Source: G958296245 sp963664035 (GTDB taxonomy: Bacteria; Chloroflexota; Dehalococcoidia; Lucifugimonadales; G958296245). From it: a stretch of DNA of 64,000 nt. Below, in pieces: positions 1 through 8,251 of the stretch (positions are counted from its first letter, which is position 1; every line of letters starts with the position of its first letter). The stretch spans positions 744,001 to 808,000 of the forward strand of contig OY760867.2 in NCBI GenBank assembly GCA_963664035.2, in the 5' to 3' direction. The notes beneath the pieces are model-generated. The model saw only the letters and a program-made list of their open reading frames with translations. It did no database searches and had not been told where the DNA came from. Both the position numbers and the translations under genes were made by a program.

Positions 1-2
1 TG

Positions 3-2417
3 GCCTCCCGGTACGTCGGCGCGTGGGAGGAGTTCGCAACGCTGACCGAGGAGATCGACGGCAGCGAGTCCTTCGAGCTTCCCGCTGTGGGCTACGTCGC
101 AGGCGTCCCCGCAGGCCAGGGCATGGGCAACGTGAGCCTGGACGTGACGGTCCGGGAGAAGAGCACCGGCTACGAGGAGACGACCACGCGGCTGATCACC
201 GTGGCCCAATCCCCGGTCAGCCTGCGCCTGATCCCCGAGAGCAGCGTATTCAAGCCGTCCCTGCCCTTCTCCTTCCTGATAGTCACGGAGACCCCCGACA
301 ACCAGCCGCTGGACAGGGACGTAGCCGTAACGCTGTACTACGTGGACGATGAGCTCCGGGAGGTCGAGACCAAGAGCGAGCGAGTCGAGACCAAGAACGG
401 CACGGCCATCCTGAGCGTCGAGCCGCCGAAGGAGGCAGTCGCCCTACGGGTAGAAGCCGATACCGACTATGCCTATGCTTACCTCGCCATGCGTTCCGGC
501 TACTCGCCGTCGGGCAGCTTCATCCACGTGATCCAGAGCGGCCCCGCCGACCTGAAAGTGGGGGATACCGCCCAGTTCCAGGTCCACTCGACCAGGGAAA
601 CGGCCAGCCTCTACTACGAGGTCGTAGCCCGGGGCAAGGTCGTCTTCTCCCAGGTCTCGTACACACCCGACATCGGGTTCACCGTCACCCCCGCCATGGC
701 ACCCGGTGCGCGCCTGCTGGTCTACCAGGTGCTGCCCAGCAACGAGGTCGCCGCCGACTACATACCGTTCAACGTCGCCCCGTCCTACTCTCACCAGGTC
801 GATGCCCGTTTCGAGGAACAGGAAGTCAGGCCCGGGGATGCCGTGGACCTCGAGGTGGAAGCCCAAGGGCCGGCCCAAGTCGGACTGGTTGCCGTGGACC
901 TCTCGGTGTTCATCCTGGCCGAAAACCGCCTCAATCTCCAGCAGGTCTTCAACGAGCTGGAGAGGCTCTACATGCAGCCCCAGGCCGAGCTTCACGACAT
1001 CCGCATCCACTATAGGGTCACAGCGCGCGGCGCAATGGAGGCATTTCAGGACGCAGGCGTGGTGGTCATGACCAACAAGAACGTCCCGGATGGAAAGGAA
1101 CACCTCTATCGCCCTCCCGGTCCCAGCTTTGGCGAAAGGGTGGCCGATTTTATGGATGGGATTCTCGGTCGCAGGGAAGTGGTCAAAGAGGTGCCTGTCG
1201 AAGTGGTGGTGGTCGAGAAGGAAGTCGTTGTCGAGAAGGAAGTCGTCAGAGGGATGCCCGGTGAGACAGCCGCGGCTCAGGACGAGGGGCTTGCCGAGGT
1301 GACCCGGGTCAGGCAGTTCTTCCCGGAGACCTGGTTGTGGACGGACGTGACCACCGACGAGCAGGGCCGTGCCACCGTTCCGGTAGAGGCCCCGGACAGC
1401 ATCACCACCTGGGTGCTACGCGCCGTGGGCATGTCGAAGGAGCACGGCCTGGGCATCTCCGAGAGCGAGCTGAAGGTCTTCCAGCCCTTCTTCCTCTCGG
1501 TTGACCTGCCCTTCTCCGGCATCAGGGGCGAGGTGCTTCCGGCCAAGGTGGCCCTGTACAACTACCTGGACACGCCCCAGACGATCCAGGTGGATATATC
1601 CCCGTCGGACGGGTATGAATTGCTGGACGAACCCAGCCGTACGGTCACGGTCGGCGCCAACGACACTGGCGGGACGGAGTTTCGCGTCCGCCTCGCGGAC
1701 GTGGGGAAGATAGCCCTGGAGGTCTCGGCGCGCAGCCCGGACGCCGCCGACGCGGTTATCGAGGAGATGCTCGTCGAACCGGAGGGCGTACCAGAAGAAC
1801 TTGTCGAGAACGTGATCCTGACCGCCGGCGACCGCCACACCCTGGACGGGGCAGCGCCTCACGACGCCGTCGAGGACTCGGCGCGCACGCTGGTATCCGT
1901 GACCGGCAGCTTCCTGGCCCAGACCATCGACGGGCTGGAAGGGCTGCTGCGTATGCCGTTCGGCTGCGGCGAGCAGAACATGGTCCTGTTCGCCCCGAAC
2001 GTATTCGTCGCCAACTACCTGCGCGACACGGGGCAGAGCAAGCCGGAGGTTATGGCCAGGGCCGAGCGCATGATGGTCACCGGCTACCAGCGGGAGCTCA
2101 CGTACCGCAGGCACGACGGCAGCTTCTCCGCCTTCGGCGACGACGACCCGGAGGGCAGCCTGTGGCTGACCGCCTTCGTGCTCAAGACCTTTGCCCAATC
2201 CAGGGGCATGATCCACGTGGACCCCGCTGTGCTGGGCGACGCCCAGGAGTGGATACTGCGCCACCAGCAGGACGACGGCTCCTTCGAGCCGGTGGGGTTC
2301 CTGCACCACCAGGAGCTCCTCGGCGGCCTGCGGGGCAACACCGCCCTCACGGCCTACGTGGCCATCGCGCTGCTGGAGTCGGACGCGCAGACCGCCGCCT
2401 CGAAGGCAATCGCCTAG
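3..2417 (+). CDS. Alpha-2-macroglobulin family protein, upstream portion (5' end outside window, ends at in-frame TAG)
   Basis: The reading frame is open from base 3, so the true start lies outside the window. The product resembles bacterial alpha-2-macroglobulins, large secreted or lipid-anchored protease traps that work with cell-wall enzymes. Macroglobulin-type beta domains are followed by the classic thioester motif GCGEQNM (Cys codon at 1965-1967) and by the start of the alpha-helical thioester domain (LWLTAFVLKTFAQ, then GNTALTAYVAIALLE). The bait region is unusual: bases 1171-1253 encode a Val/Glu/Lys-rich stretch with VVEKEVV repeats. The frame ends at a TAG (2415-2417) in the middle of the thioester domain, and the same frame resumes directly with matching sequence, so this is one gene broken by a nonsense codon. 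Family assignment is firm; whether the gene is dead, read through or mis-sequenced cannot be told from the sequence. Confidence 0.88.
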   Translation, partial: ASRYVGAWEEFATLTEEIDGSESFELPAVGYVAGVPAGQGMGNVSLDVTVREKSTGYEETTTRLITVAQSPVSLRLIPESSVFKPSLPFSFLIVTETPDNQPLDRDVAVTLYYVDDELREVETKSERVETKNGTAILSVEPPKEAVALRVEADTDYAYAYLAMRSGYSPSGSFIHVIQSGPADLKVGDTAQFQVHSTRETASLYYEVVARGKVVFSQVSYTPDIGFTVTPAMAPGARLLVYQVLPSNEVAADYIPFNVAPSYSHQVDARFEEQEVRPGDAVDLEVEAQGPAQVGLVAVDLSVFILAENRLNLQQVFNELERLYMQPQAELHDIRIHYRVTARGAMEAFQDAGVVVMTNKNVPDGKEHLYRPPGPSFGERVADFMDGILGRREVVKEVPVEVVVVEKEVVVEKEVVRGMPGETAAAQDEGLAEVTRVRQFFPETWLWTDVTTDEQGRATVPVEAPDSITTWVLRAVGMSKEHGLGISESELKVFQPFFLSVDLPFSGIRGEVLPAKVALYNYLDTPQTIQVDISPSDGYELLDEPSRTVTVGANDTGGTEFRVRLADVGKIALEVSARSPDAADAVIEEMLVEPEGVPEELVENVILTAGDRHTLDGAAPHDAVEDSARTLVSVTGSFLAQTIDGLEGLLRMPFGCGEQNMVLFAPNVFVANYLRDTGQSKPEVMARAERMMVTGYQRELTYRRHDGSFSAFGDDDPEGSLWLTAFVLKTFAQSRGMIHVDPAVLGDAQEWILRHQQDDGSFEPVGFLHHQELLGGLRGNTALTAYVAIALLESDAQTAASKAIA

Positions 2418-3386
2418 CGGGAGCTGGACGGCATAGACGACCCATACGCCGCCGCCATCGTCTCCTATGCCCTGGAGCTTGCCGGCAGCGGCATGGCCGC
2501 CGCCGCATACGACAAGCTGATGACGATGGCCGTTGCGGACGGCGACGGGCTGAGCTGGGGCGCCGCGCCCGGCGACGGCGGGTTGGACCACGGCAACCGC
2601 AGCGCGGCCGTGGAGACGACCGGCTACGCGGCGCTGGCGCTCATTGAGCGGGGCGACATCATCGGCGCATCCAACGCCGCCAGGTGGCTTGTCAAACAGC
2701 GCAACGCCTACGGGGGCTACGGCTCCACGCAGGACACGGTGGTGGGCCTGCAGGCGCTGACGCGGCAGGCCGTATATTCGCAGACAGACGTCGAGATGAA
2801 CGTAATCCTGAGATCCGGGGAGTGGACCCGGGACGTAGCGATCACTCCCGCAAACGCCGACGTGCTCCAGATCTTCGAAGTCCCGGCAGGAACGGACATA
2901 GAGGTATCGGGCGAGGGCAGGGGGCAGGCGGTCGTCCAGGCCGTGCGCCGGTTCAACACCCCCGAGGTGGAGATAGAGGGACGGCCCGTCTTCGACATAA
3001 GCGTCAGCTACGGCGCCGGCAGCGTGGAGGTGGACGACCTGATCACGGTGTCCGCCGACGTGACGTTCAATCCCCCGGAGACCGTAGAGGCCGGGATGGT
3101 GGTGCTGGACGTGGCGATACCCACCGGGTTCGGGCCGGTGGGGGAGTCTCTCCGGCGGATGGCCGAGTCGGAGCCGAGGATCAAGCGCCACGACGTAGCC
3201 GGGCGCAAGGTGATCATCTACATCGAAGACATGGCGGCCGGGGAGACGCTGTCCGTGGAGTTCGAAGCGCGCGCCCTCTTCCCGGTGCGCGCCGAGGCGG
3301 TAACGTCCTCAGCCTATTCGTACTACAAGCCGGAGTGGATAGGTCAGAGCCTGGGCGGAGCCATGACCGTGGGGGCAGGCAACTAG
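2418..3386 (+). CDS. Alpha-2-macroglobulin family protein, C-terminal portion after the in-frame TAG
   Basis: This continues the same frame as the upstream segment directly after the TAG at 2415-2417; the first internal ATG is at 2493. It encodes the rest of the alpha-helical thioester domain (QDTVVGLQALTRQA, a toroid-helix repeat as in alpha-2-macroglobulins) and the C-terminal receptor-binding-like beta domain (TVEAGMVVLDVAIPTGF, then KVIIYIEDMAAGETLSVEF). It contains no catalytic motif and would not be expected to fold alone, because it begins inside a helical domain. No ribosome-binding site is evident before 2493, which argues against independent translation. The region after it (3387-3550) holds a short dispersed-type repeat and a promoter-like sequence. 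Confidence 0.85.
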   Translation, partial: RELDGIDDPYAAAIVSYALELAGSGMAAAAYDKLMTMAVADGDGLSWGAAPGDGGLDHGNRSAAVETTGYAALALIERGDIIGASNAARWLVKQRNAYGGYGSTQDTVVGLQALTRQAVYSQTDVEMNVILRSGEWTRDVAITPANADVLQIFEVPAGTDIEVSGEGRGQAVVQAVRRFNTPEVEIEGRPVFDISVSYGAGSVEVDDLITVSADVTFNPPETVEAGMVVLDVAIPTGFGPVGESLRRMAESEPRIKRHDVAGRKVIIYIEDMAAGETLSVEFEARALFPVRAEAVTSSAYSYYKPEWIGQSLGGAMTVGAGN

Positions 3387-3401
3387 GGGCGGGACCAGCG
3401 G

Positions 3402-3426
3402 CGCCCTTCGACAGGCTCAAGGCGAA
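3402..3426 (+). repeat. Short CCCTTCGACAGGCTCA-type interspersed sequence
   Basis: The intergenic segment contains CCCTTCGACAGGCTCAAGG followed by CGAAGG. From memory, closely similar sequences are scattered through intergenic regions of many GC-rich bacterial genomes. Only one copy is seen in this window, so the repeat status rests on recall. Confidence 0.35.
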
Positions 3427-3483
3427 GGTGAGGTGGTCACTCTACGGGCCTTTGGAGGCGCCCTGTGACGGGCGTGTCTCGGA

Positions 3484-3489
3484 TATAAT
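3484..3489 (+). promoter_or_regulatory. Candidate -10 box (TATAAT) ahead of the permease/channel/ATPase operon
   Basis: A perfect TATAAT lies 62 bp before the ATG at 3551 in otherwise GC-rich DNA. No good -35 hexamer stands at 16-18 bp upstream, so the call rests on the -10 box and its position before a probable operon. Confidence 0.4.
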
Positions 3490-3550
3490 TCATCTCCCGC
3501 AATAGCGGAGGACTGGAAGAGGTCTGGAGGGCGTTTTCCGCAGGCTGCTC

Positions 3551-6500
3551 ATGGCCCCATTGACGACGCCAAGATTGCTGTTACGACGCTGGGCCGACAA
3601 CAGGCTGCTGATGGCCAGCGTCTTCGTCAGCATGGTCGTTGCGGCGGCGCTGGCCGCGGCGGCGCCGGTCTACTTGGGCGCGATGGAGCGGCTCTCTCTC
3701 AACCTCGCCATAGACGGGCTGAGGAGGCCGTTCTCGAACGTACACGTCTATTCGAGGTACATCCCGCTCACCGAGGCCGACGTGGCGGCATCGGGCGAGG
3801 CGGTAACCGGGGCCGCCCAGGGCCGCCTGGGCGAGTTCTACGACTGGCACGAACGGTACCTGATCGTCCCCACGTATCTTGCGGGGCACCAGAGGAACCC
3901 GCTGCCGATCCCGGGGGAGGACCGGCTCTCGTCCCGCGCCTACTTCCGGTCGTACAGCAGCCTGCTGGACCACGTGAGCTTCGTACACGGGGGGCCTCGG
4001 CAGGGCTACGCTCTGGACGACTTCCATGGGCGCGCCGAGCGTGCTAGGGCGCCGGATACGATCGTGGACGCCTGGGGAGAGTGGCCGGTGGTGGAGGCGA
4101 TAGTGAGCCTCGCCACGGCGCGGATGTTCGGGCTGGAGGTGGGCGACCTGGTGACCGTGACGCAGGACATAGGGGCCTCCAACCGGGTCTACGCCGTCAT
4201 CGCGGGCGTCTTCACGGCGACGGAGCCGACGGAGGACTACTGGCTCTTCCACGCGAGCACGTTGATCGACCCGCACGTCGACGAGGAGGACGTGCCCGAG
4301 GAGATCACCACTCCATACGACCCGGCGGAGCCGGCGATACCGCTGTTCATATCCGAGATCTCGATGGTCGGTGGGCTTGGGCAGGCGTTCCCGGGCGCAA
4401 TGATCGACTCGATGTGGTTCGTCTTCGTCGACAAGGAGGGGCTGAAGAGGCTGGAGATACCGGAGGTCCGGGGCGCCCTGTCCGGGTTCACGGCGGACGT
4501 GCAGAGGGCGCTTCCCGGGTCGGAGGTGACGACGGAGATAACGGACACGCTGGACGCCTTCGAGCGCACCAGCTTCTTCTCGCGGGTACCGCTGCTCTTG
4601 CTGCTGGCGATGATGGTGGTCACGGTGGTCTTCTACCTGTCGATGATGGCGGGCTACCTGGCGCAGAGCCGGCAGCGGGACCTTGCGCTCCTGGGTTCGC
4701 GCGGGGTCGGGAGGGCGCACCTGTTCAGGCTCCACCTCGCGGAGGGCGGGGTGATGGCGGCGGGGGCGGTCGTCCTGTCGCCGCTGATGGCGATGGGGGC
4801 GACGGCGCTGGCGGGCAAGCTGCCGGTCTTCAGCGAGAGCACGGGGGGCGCGCTGCTCCCGGTCAAGCTGTCATGGGAGCCGTTCGCGGCGGCGGCCGGG
4901 GCCGGGTTGCTGTGCCTGGCGATAGTCGTGCTGCCGGCCGTGCTGGGGAGCCGGGGCGGGCTGCTGGCGCGGAAGCTGCGGGCGGCGAGGCCGCCGAGGG
5001 TGCTGATGCTGCACCGGTACTACCTGGACGCGGCGCTGCTGATACTGGGCGGGCTGGTCTTCTGGGAGCTCCAGTCGAGGGGCCACTTCGTCTCAGGGGG
5101 GCTGTTCGAGAACATCGAGGTGAACGAGCCTCTGCTGCTGGGGCCCGCGCTGTTCATGATCATGGTGGCGCTGGCGTTCATGCGCATCCTGCCGCTGGTG
5201 GCGCGGTACGTCGGCGGGGAGTCGCCGACACTGGTACACGCTCTCGTCGCCGCCAGCCTGGCGATACTGGGGCCGGGGCTGGTCATATCGGAGATCAGGG
5301 CCGGGGAGCCGGCGGGATGGGTCGCCGGCGCGCTGGCGCTCGCGGCGTTCGCGGCTGCGTACGCCGGCACGGCCTGGGCGACGATGATGCGCTTCCGGGC
5401 GGCGGGGCTGGTGTGCCAGGCGGCGCTGGTCTGCGTGTTCGCGCTGGTGGAGCGGCCGGACCCCAACGGGCTGCTGTTCACGCCGACGGTGGGCGTCCTC
5501 GCGGCCGTGCCCGCGCAGGCGCTGTTCATGGGGTTCCAGGCGCTGCGGCGGTGGACCCCGGTGTGGCTGCTGATGGGGCTGCGGAACATGGCGCGGAACC
5601 CGACGCAGTACACGTGGCTGGTGGTGCTGGTGGTGCTGGCGACCGGGGCGGGGATAGTCTCTACGACGGTGGGGGGCACGCTGGAGCGCAGCAAGAACGA
5701 GCGGGTGCTCTACGACGTGGCGGCGGACTACCGGGTGACGGGGATGGGGGCGTGGATGCATGGCGACCTGGCGACGATCAAGGAGCGTTTCATGCGCATC
5801 CCGGGGGTCACGTCGGTATCGCCGGCTCTGCGCCACGTGGGGGCGGTGGGCCCCAACCCCGCGGAGCTCCTGGCGGTGGACTCGACGGAGTTTCCCTATA
5901 TCTCGTGGTACAGGGACGACTTCTCCGAGGGCTCGTTGGGGTCGGTCATGCGGGCGCTGCAGCCGACGGGCGTGGTGGAGAAGATCGCGCTGCCGGAGGG
6001 GTCTACGAGCATCGGGGTGTGGGCGAAGCCGGTGCGCGAGTACCCGAACATGGCCATCTTCGTGGTGCTGTCGGACGACTACGGCAACAAGGGCGCGATG
6101 CGGCTCGGGATGGTGGGACCGCCGGAGTGGCACCTGATCAGGGCGCGGCTGCCGCGAACCATGTCCTACCCCGTGTACCTGTCGGCGGTGCAGCTACTGG
6201 AGCCCTACTACGGGGAGGGGCAGGAGCTGACCGCCGGGGCGGTGCTGCTGGACGACATCCACGTGACCGTGGGGCCGACCGCGATAGAGTACACGCTGGA
6301 GGACTTCGAGGGGCAGATGCGGTGGACGCCGATCCAGACGTCGGCGCTGTCGTCGGACAGGATCGCGTCCACCCGGAGGGACGCGCTGAACGGCAGCCGG
6401 TCGGGGCTGTACGTGTTCAGGGGGGAGTCGTCGCGGGGGGCGCGGGGCTTCTACCAGAGTCCCACGGGCGGGCCTGTCCCGGTGGTGATGAGCGACTCGC

Positions 6501-7264
6501 TGGCGGCGGCGGCCGGCGCGGGGGTCGGGGAGGTGTTCGCCGTGGAGCTGGCGGGGATGTGGGTGCCGGTGGAGGTGCGGGAGACTGTGCGGCACTTCCC
6601 GACGATGGGCAGGGACGAGCAGTTCCTGCTGGCGGACCTGAAGAACCTGCTGGACCACCTGAACGTGCTGACGCCCGGCGGGGGCATAACGCCCAACGAG
6701 CTTTTCCTGGCGGAGGCGCCGGCGGCTGGGGACGTGGTGAGGAACGCGGTGCGGTCGATGGTGCTCAACCCGAACGGGCAGGTACACGAGCGGTCGGCGC
6801 AGCTGGATAGGTTCGACAGGGACCCGCTTTCGACGGGAGGTTGGCGGGCGCTGGAGTCGCTGTCGCTGCTGATAGCCGTCGTCGCGGTGGGGTTCGGCTA
6901 CGTCTCGCACCTGCTGCTGTTCAGGGACCGGAGCGTGGGCGAGGTGGCGTTCCTGCGGGCGCTGGGGCTGTCGCGGCGGCAGACGGCGGGGCTGCTGACG
7001 TTCGAGCACGTTACCATAGCCGTAATCGGGCTCGGGCTGGGGACCTGGGCGGGATTCCAGATGAGCCGGTTGATGGTGGCGCCGCTGGCGGTAACGGAGC
7101 ATGGCAGGCCGGTGCTGCCGCCGTTCATCCTGACCACGGACTGGGAGTTGATGCTTCCCACGTACGCGGTGCTGCTGGGCATCTTCGTTGCGTCGCTGCT
7201 CGTGCTGCACAGGGGCATATCGAGGCTCGACCTGAGCAGGGTGACGAGGGTGGGAGAGAGGTGA
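3551..7264 (+). CDS. Giant FtsX-like ABC transporter permease (1237 aa)
   Basis: This is an inner-membrane permease of the MacB/LolC/FtsX type. An N-terminal membrane helix (about residues 20-42) is followed by a large external domain, then an FtsX core with three to four helices (about 350-460), further helices, a second long external domain and a C-terminal FtsX core (LLIAVVAVGFGYVSHLLL, then a conserved FLRALGLSRRQTAGLL segment). The layout of two FtsX cores matches the duplicated 'predicted permease' class, which couples ATP hydrolysis to extracytoplasmic conformational change or export rather than to a classical pore. It is paralogous to the permease at 8252-11623; for example, both have a conserved PVEVR/PVEIV...FPTM segment. 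GGAGG lies about 20 bp before the ATG, so the exact start is not certain. ATPases for it are encoded at 11638-13243. The substrate is unknown. Confidence 0.85.
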   Translation: MAPLTTPRLLLRRWADNRLLMASVFVSMVVAAALAAAAPVYLGAMERLSLNLAIDGLRRPFSNVHVYSRYIPLTEADVAASGEAVTGAAQGRLGEFYDWHERYLIVPTYLAGHQRNPLPIPGEDRLSSRAYFRSYSSLLDHVSFVHGGPRQGYALDDFHGRAERARAPDTIVDAWGEWPVVEAIVSLATARMFGLEVGDLVTVTQDIGASNRVYAVIAGVFTATEPTEDYWLFHASTLIDPHVDEEDVPEEITTPYDPAEPAIPLFISEISMVGGLGQAFPGAMIDSMWFVFVDKEGLKRLEIPEVRGALSGFTADVQRALPGSEVTTEITDTLDAFERTSFFSRVPLLLLLAMMVVTVVFYLSMMAGYLAQSRQRDLALLGSRGVGRAHLFRLHLAEGGVMAAGAVVLSPLMAMGATALAGKLPVFSESTGGALLPVKLSWEPFAAAAGAGLLCLAIVVLPAVLGSRGGLLARKLRAARPPRVLMLHRYYLDAALLILGGLVFWELQSRGHFVSGGLFENIEVNEPLLLGPALFMIMVALAFMRILPLVARYVGGESPTLVHALVAASLAILGPGLVISEIRAGEPAGWVAGALALAAFAAAYAGTAWATMMRFRAAGLVCQAALVCVFALVERPDPNGLLFTPTVGVLAAVPAQALFMGFQALRRWTPVWLLMGLRNMARNPTQYTWLVVLVVLATGAGIVSTTVGGTLERSKNERVLYDVAADYRVTGMGAWMHGDLATIKERFMRIPGVTSVSPALRHVGAVGPNPAELLAVDSTEFPYISWYRDDFSEGSLGSVMRALQPTGVVEKIALPEGSTSIGVWAKPVREYPNMAIFVVLSDDYGNKGAMRLGMVGPPEWHLIRARLPRTMSYPVYLSAVQLLEPYYGEGQELTAGAVLLDDIHVTVGPTAIEYTLEDFEGQMRWTPIQTSALSSDRIASTRRDALNGSRSGLYVFRGESSRGARGFYQSPTGGPVPVVMSDSLAAAAGAGVGEVFAVELAGMWVPVEVRETVRHFPTMGRDEQFLLADLKNLLDHLNVLTPGGGITPNELFLAEAPAAGDVVRNAVRSMVLNPNGQVHERSAQLDRFDRDPLSTGGWRALESLSLLIAVVAVGFGYVSHLLLFRDRSVGEVAFLRALGLSRRQTAGLLTFEHVTIAVIGLGLGTWAGFQMSRLMVAPLAVTEHGRPVLPPFILTTDWELMLPTYAVLLGIFVASLLVLHRGISRLDLSRVTRVGER

Positions 7265-7314
7265 GCGGGCCTTGTATGATTGGAGCACCACGTTAGGTTG
7301 CGAGTAAGGGGTAT

Positions 7315-8166
7315 ATGAATCGTCCAACTGAGCTAGTTCGCCGGCTGGTGGAGGCGCCCGCCTTCGAGTACGCCATAATTGGGATCATCATAGCGAACGC
7401 CGTGCTGCTCGGCGTCGGGACGTCCCCGGGGCTGAGCGAGCGGTATGGGGAGTGGATAAGCCTGGGCAACCAGGCGGCGCTGGCCATCTTCATCGTCGAG
7501 GCGCTGCTCAAGATGGCGGTGGCGTCTCCGCGCGTCGCGGGGTACTTCAAGGACGGCTGGAACGTCTTCGACTTCCTGATCATCGTGGTCGCGCTGATAC
7601 CGGCGACCGGGCAGTTCGCGATGGTCGCGCGGCTGGCGCGGCTGATGCGCGCGCTTCGTCTCATCTCCACGATCAAGGACCTGCGGCTGATCGTGACGGC
7701 GCTGGTGCGCTCGATTCCGAGCGTGGGGCACGTGATGATGCTGATGAGCATCATCGTCTACGTGTACGCGATAATGGGATACCACCTGTTCCACGAGACC
7801 GACCCGGAGAACTGGCGGAACCTCGGCATATCGCTGCTGACGCTGTTCAACATAATCACGCTGGAGGGCTGGACGGTGGTGATGGCCGCCGCGATGGAGA
7901 CGCACCCGCTGGCGTGGGTGTACTTCGTCAGCTTCGTGATAATCGGGACGTTCGTGGTGATAAACCTGTTCATAGCGATAATCATCAACAACCTGGACGA
8001 AGCCAAGTTGGAGCGCCTGCGCGAATTGGAGCGCCCTGTGTCGAGGGAGGAGCTTCTGCGGGAGATCCGGGCGACCCAGGAGGCGTTGCAACGGCTGGAG
8101 GCGCGGCTGGACGGCCGCGAGTCGGTTGGGGCTGAGCGGGAGGCGCAGACCCAAAGCGGCGAGTAG
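7315..8166 (+). CDS. Voltage-gated cation channel, bacterial NaChBac/NavAb type (ion transport protein)
   Basis: A 283-residue single-domain six-helix channel subunit, the usual length for bacterial sodium channels, which work as tetramers in the inner membrane. S1-S3 occupy about residues 15-100. S4 begins at 103 and carries arginines every third residue (R106, R109, R112, R115), the voltage-sensor signature. The pore loop has T182-L-E-G-W186 where characterised bacterial Nav channels have TLESW, so the selectivity-filter Glu is kept and Ser becomes Gly. S6 is followed by an acidic/basic linker and a heptad-like C-terminal helix (about 235-270), as in the NaChBac coiled-coil tetramerisation tail. 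The gene starts at ATG 7315 after a GGGG-rich site and sits 50 bp after one FtsX permease gene and before another, implying co-transcription. Sodium versus calcium selectivity cannot be decided from the sequence. Confidence 0.9.
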   Translation: MNRPTELVRRLVEAPAFEYAIIGIIIANAVLLGVGTSPGLSERYGEWISLGNQAALAIFIVEALLKMAVASPRVAGYFKDGWNVFDFLIIVVALIPATGQFAMVARLARLMRALRLISTIKDLRLIVTALVRSIPSVGHVMMLMSIIVYVYAIMGYHLFHETDPENWRNLGISLLTLFNIITLEGWTVVMAAAMETHPLAWVYFVSFVIIGTFVVINLFIAIIINNLDEAKLERLRELERPVSREELLREIRATQEALQRLEARLDGRESVGAEREAQTQSGE

Positions 8167-8251
8167 GGGGAATTGGTAGAATACGGCAGGGACGCCGAGA
8201 TTCGGCGGGAGCGCGGGATATGTTCGTTTGGGACGTGACGGGCCGTTTGGC

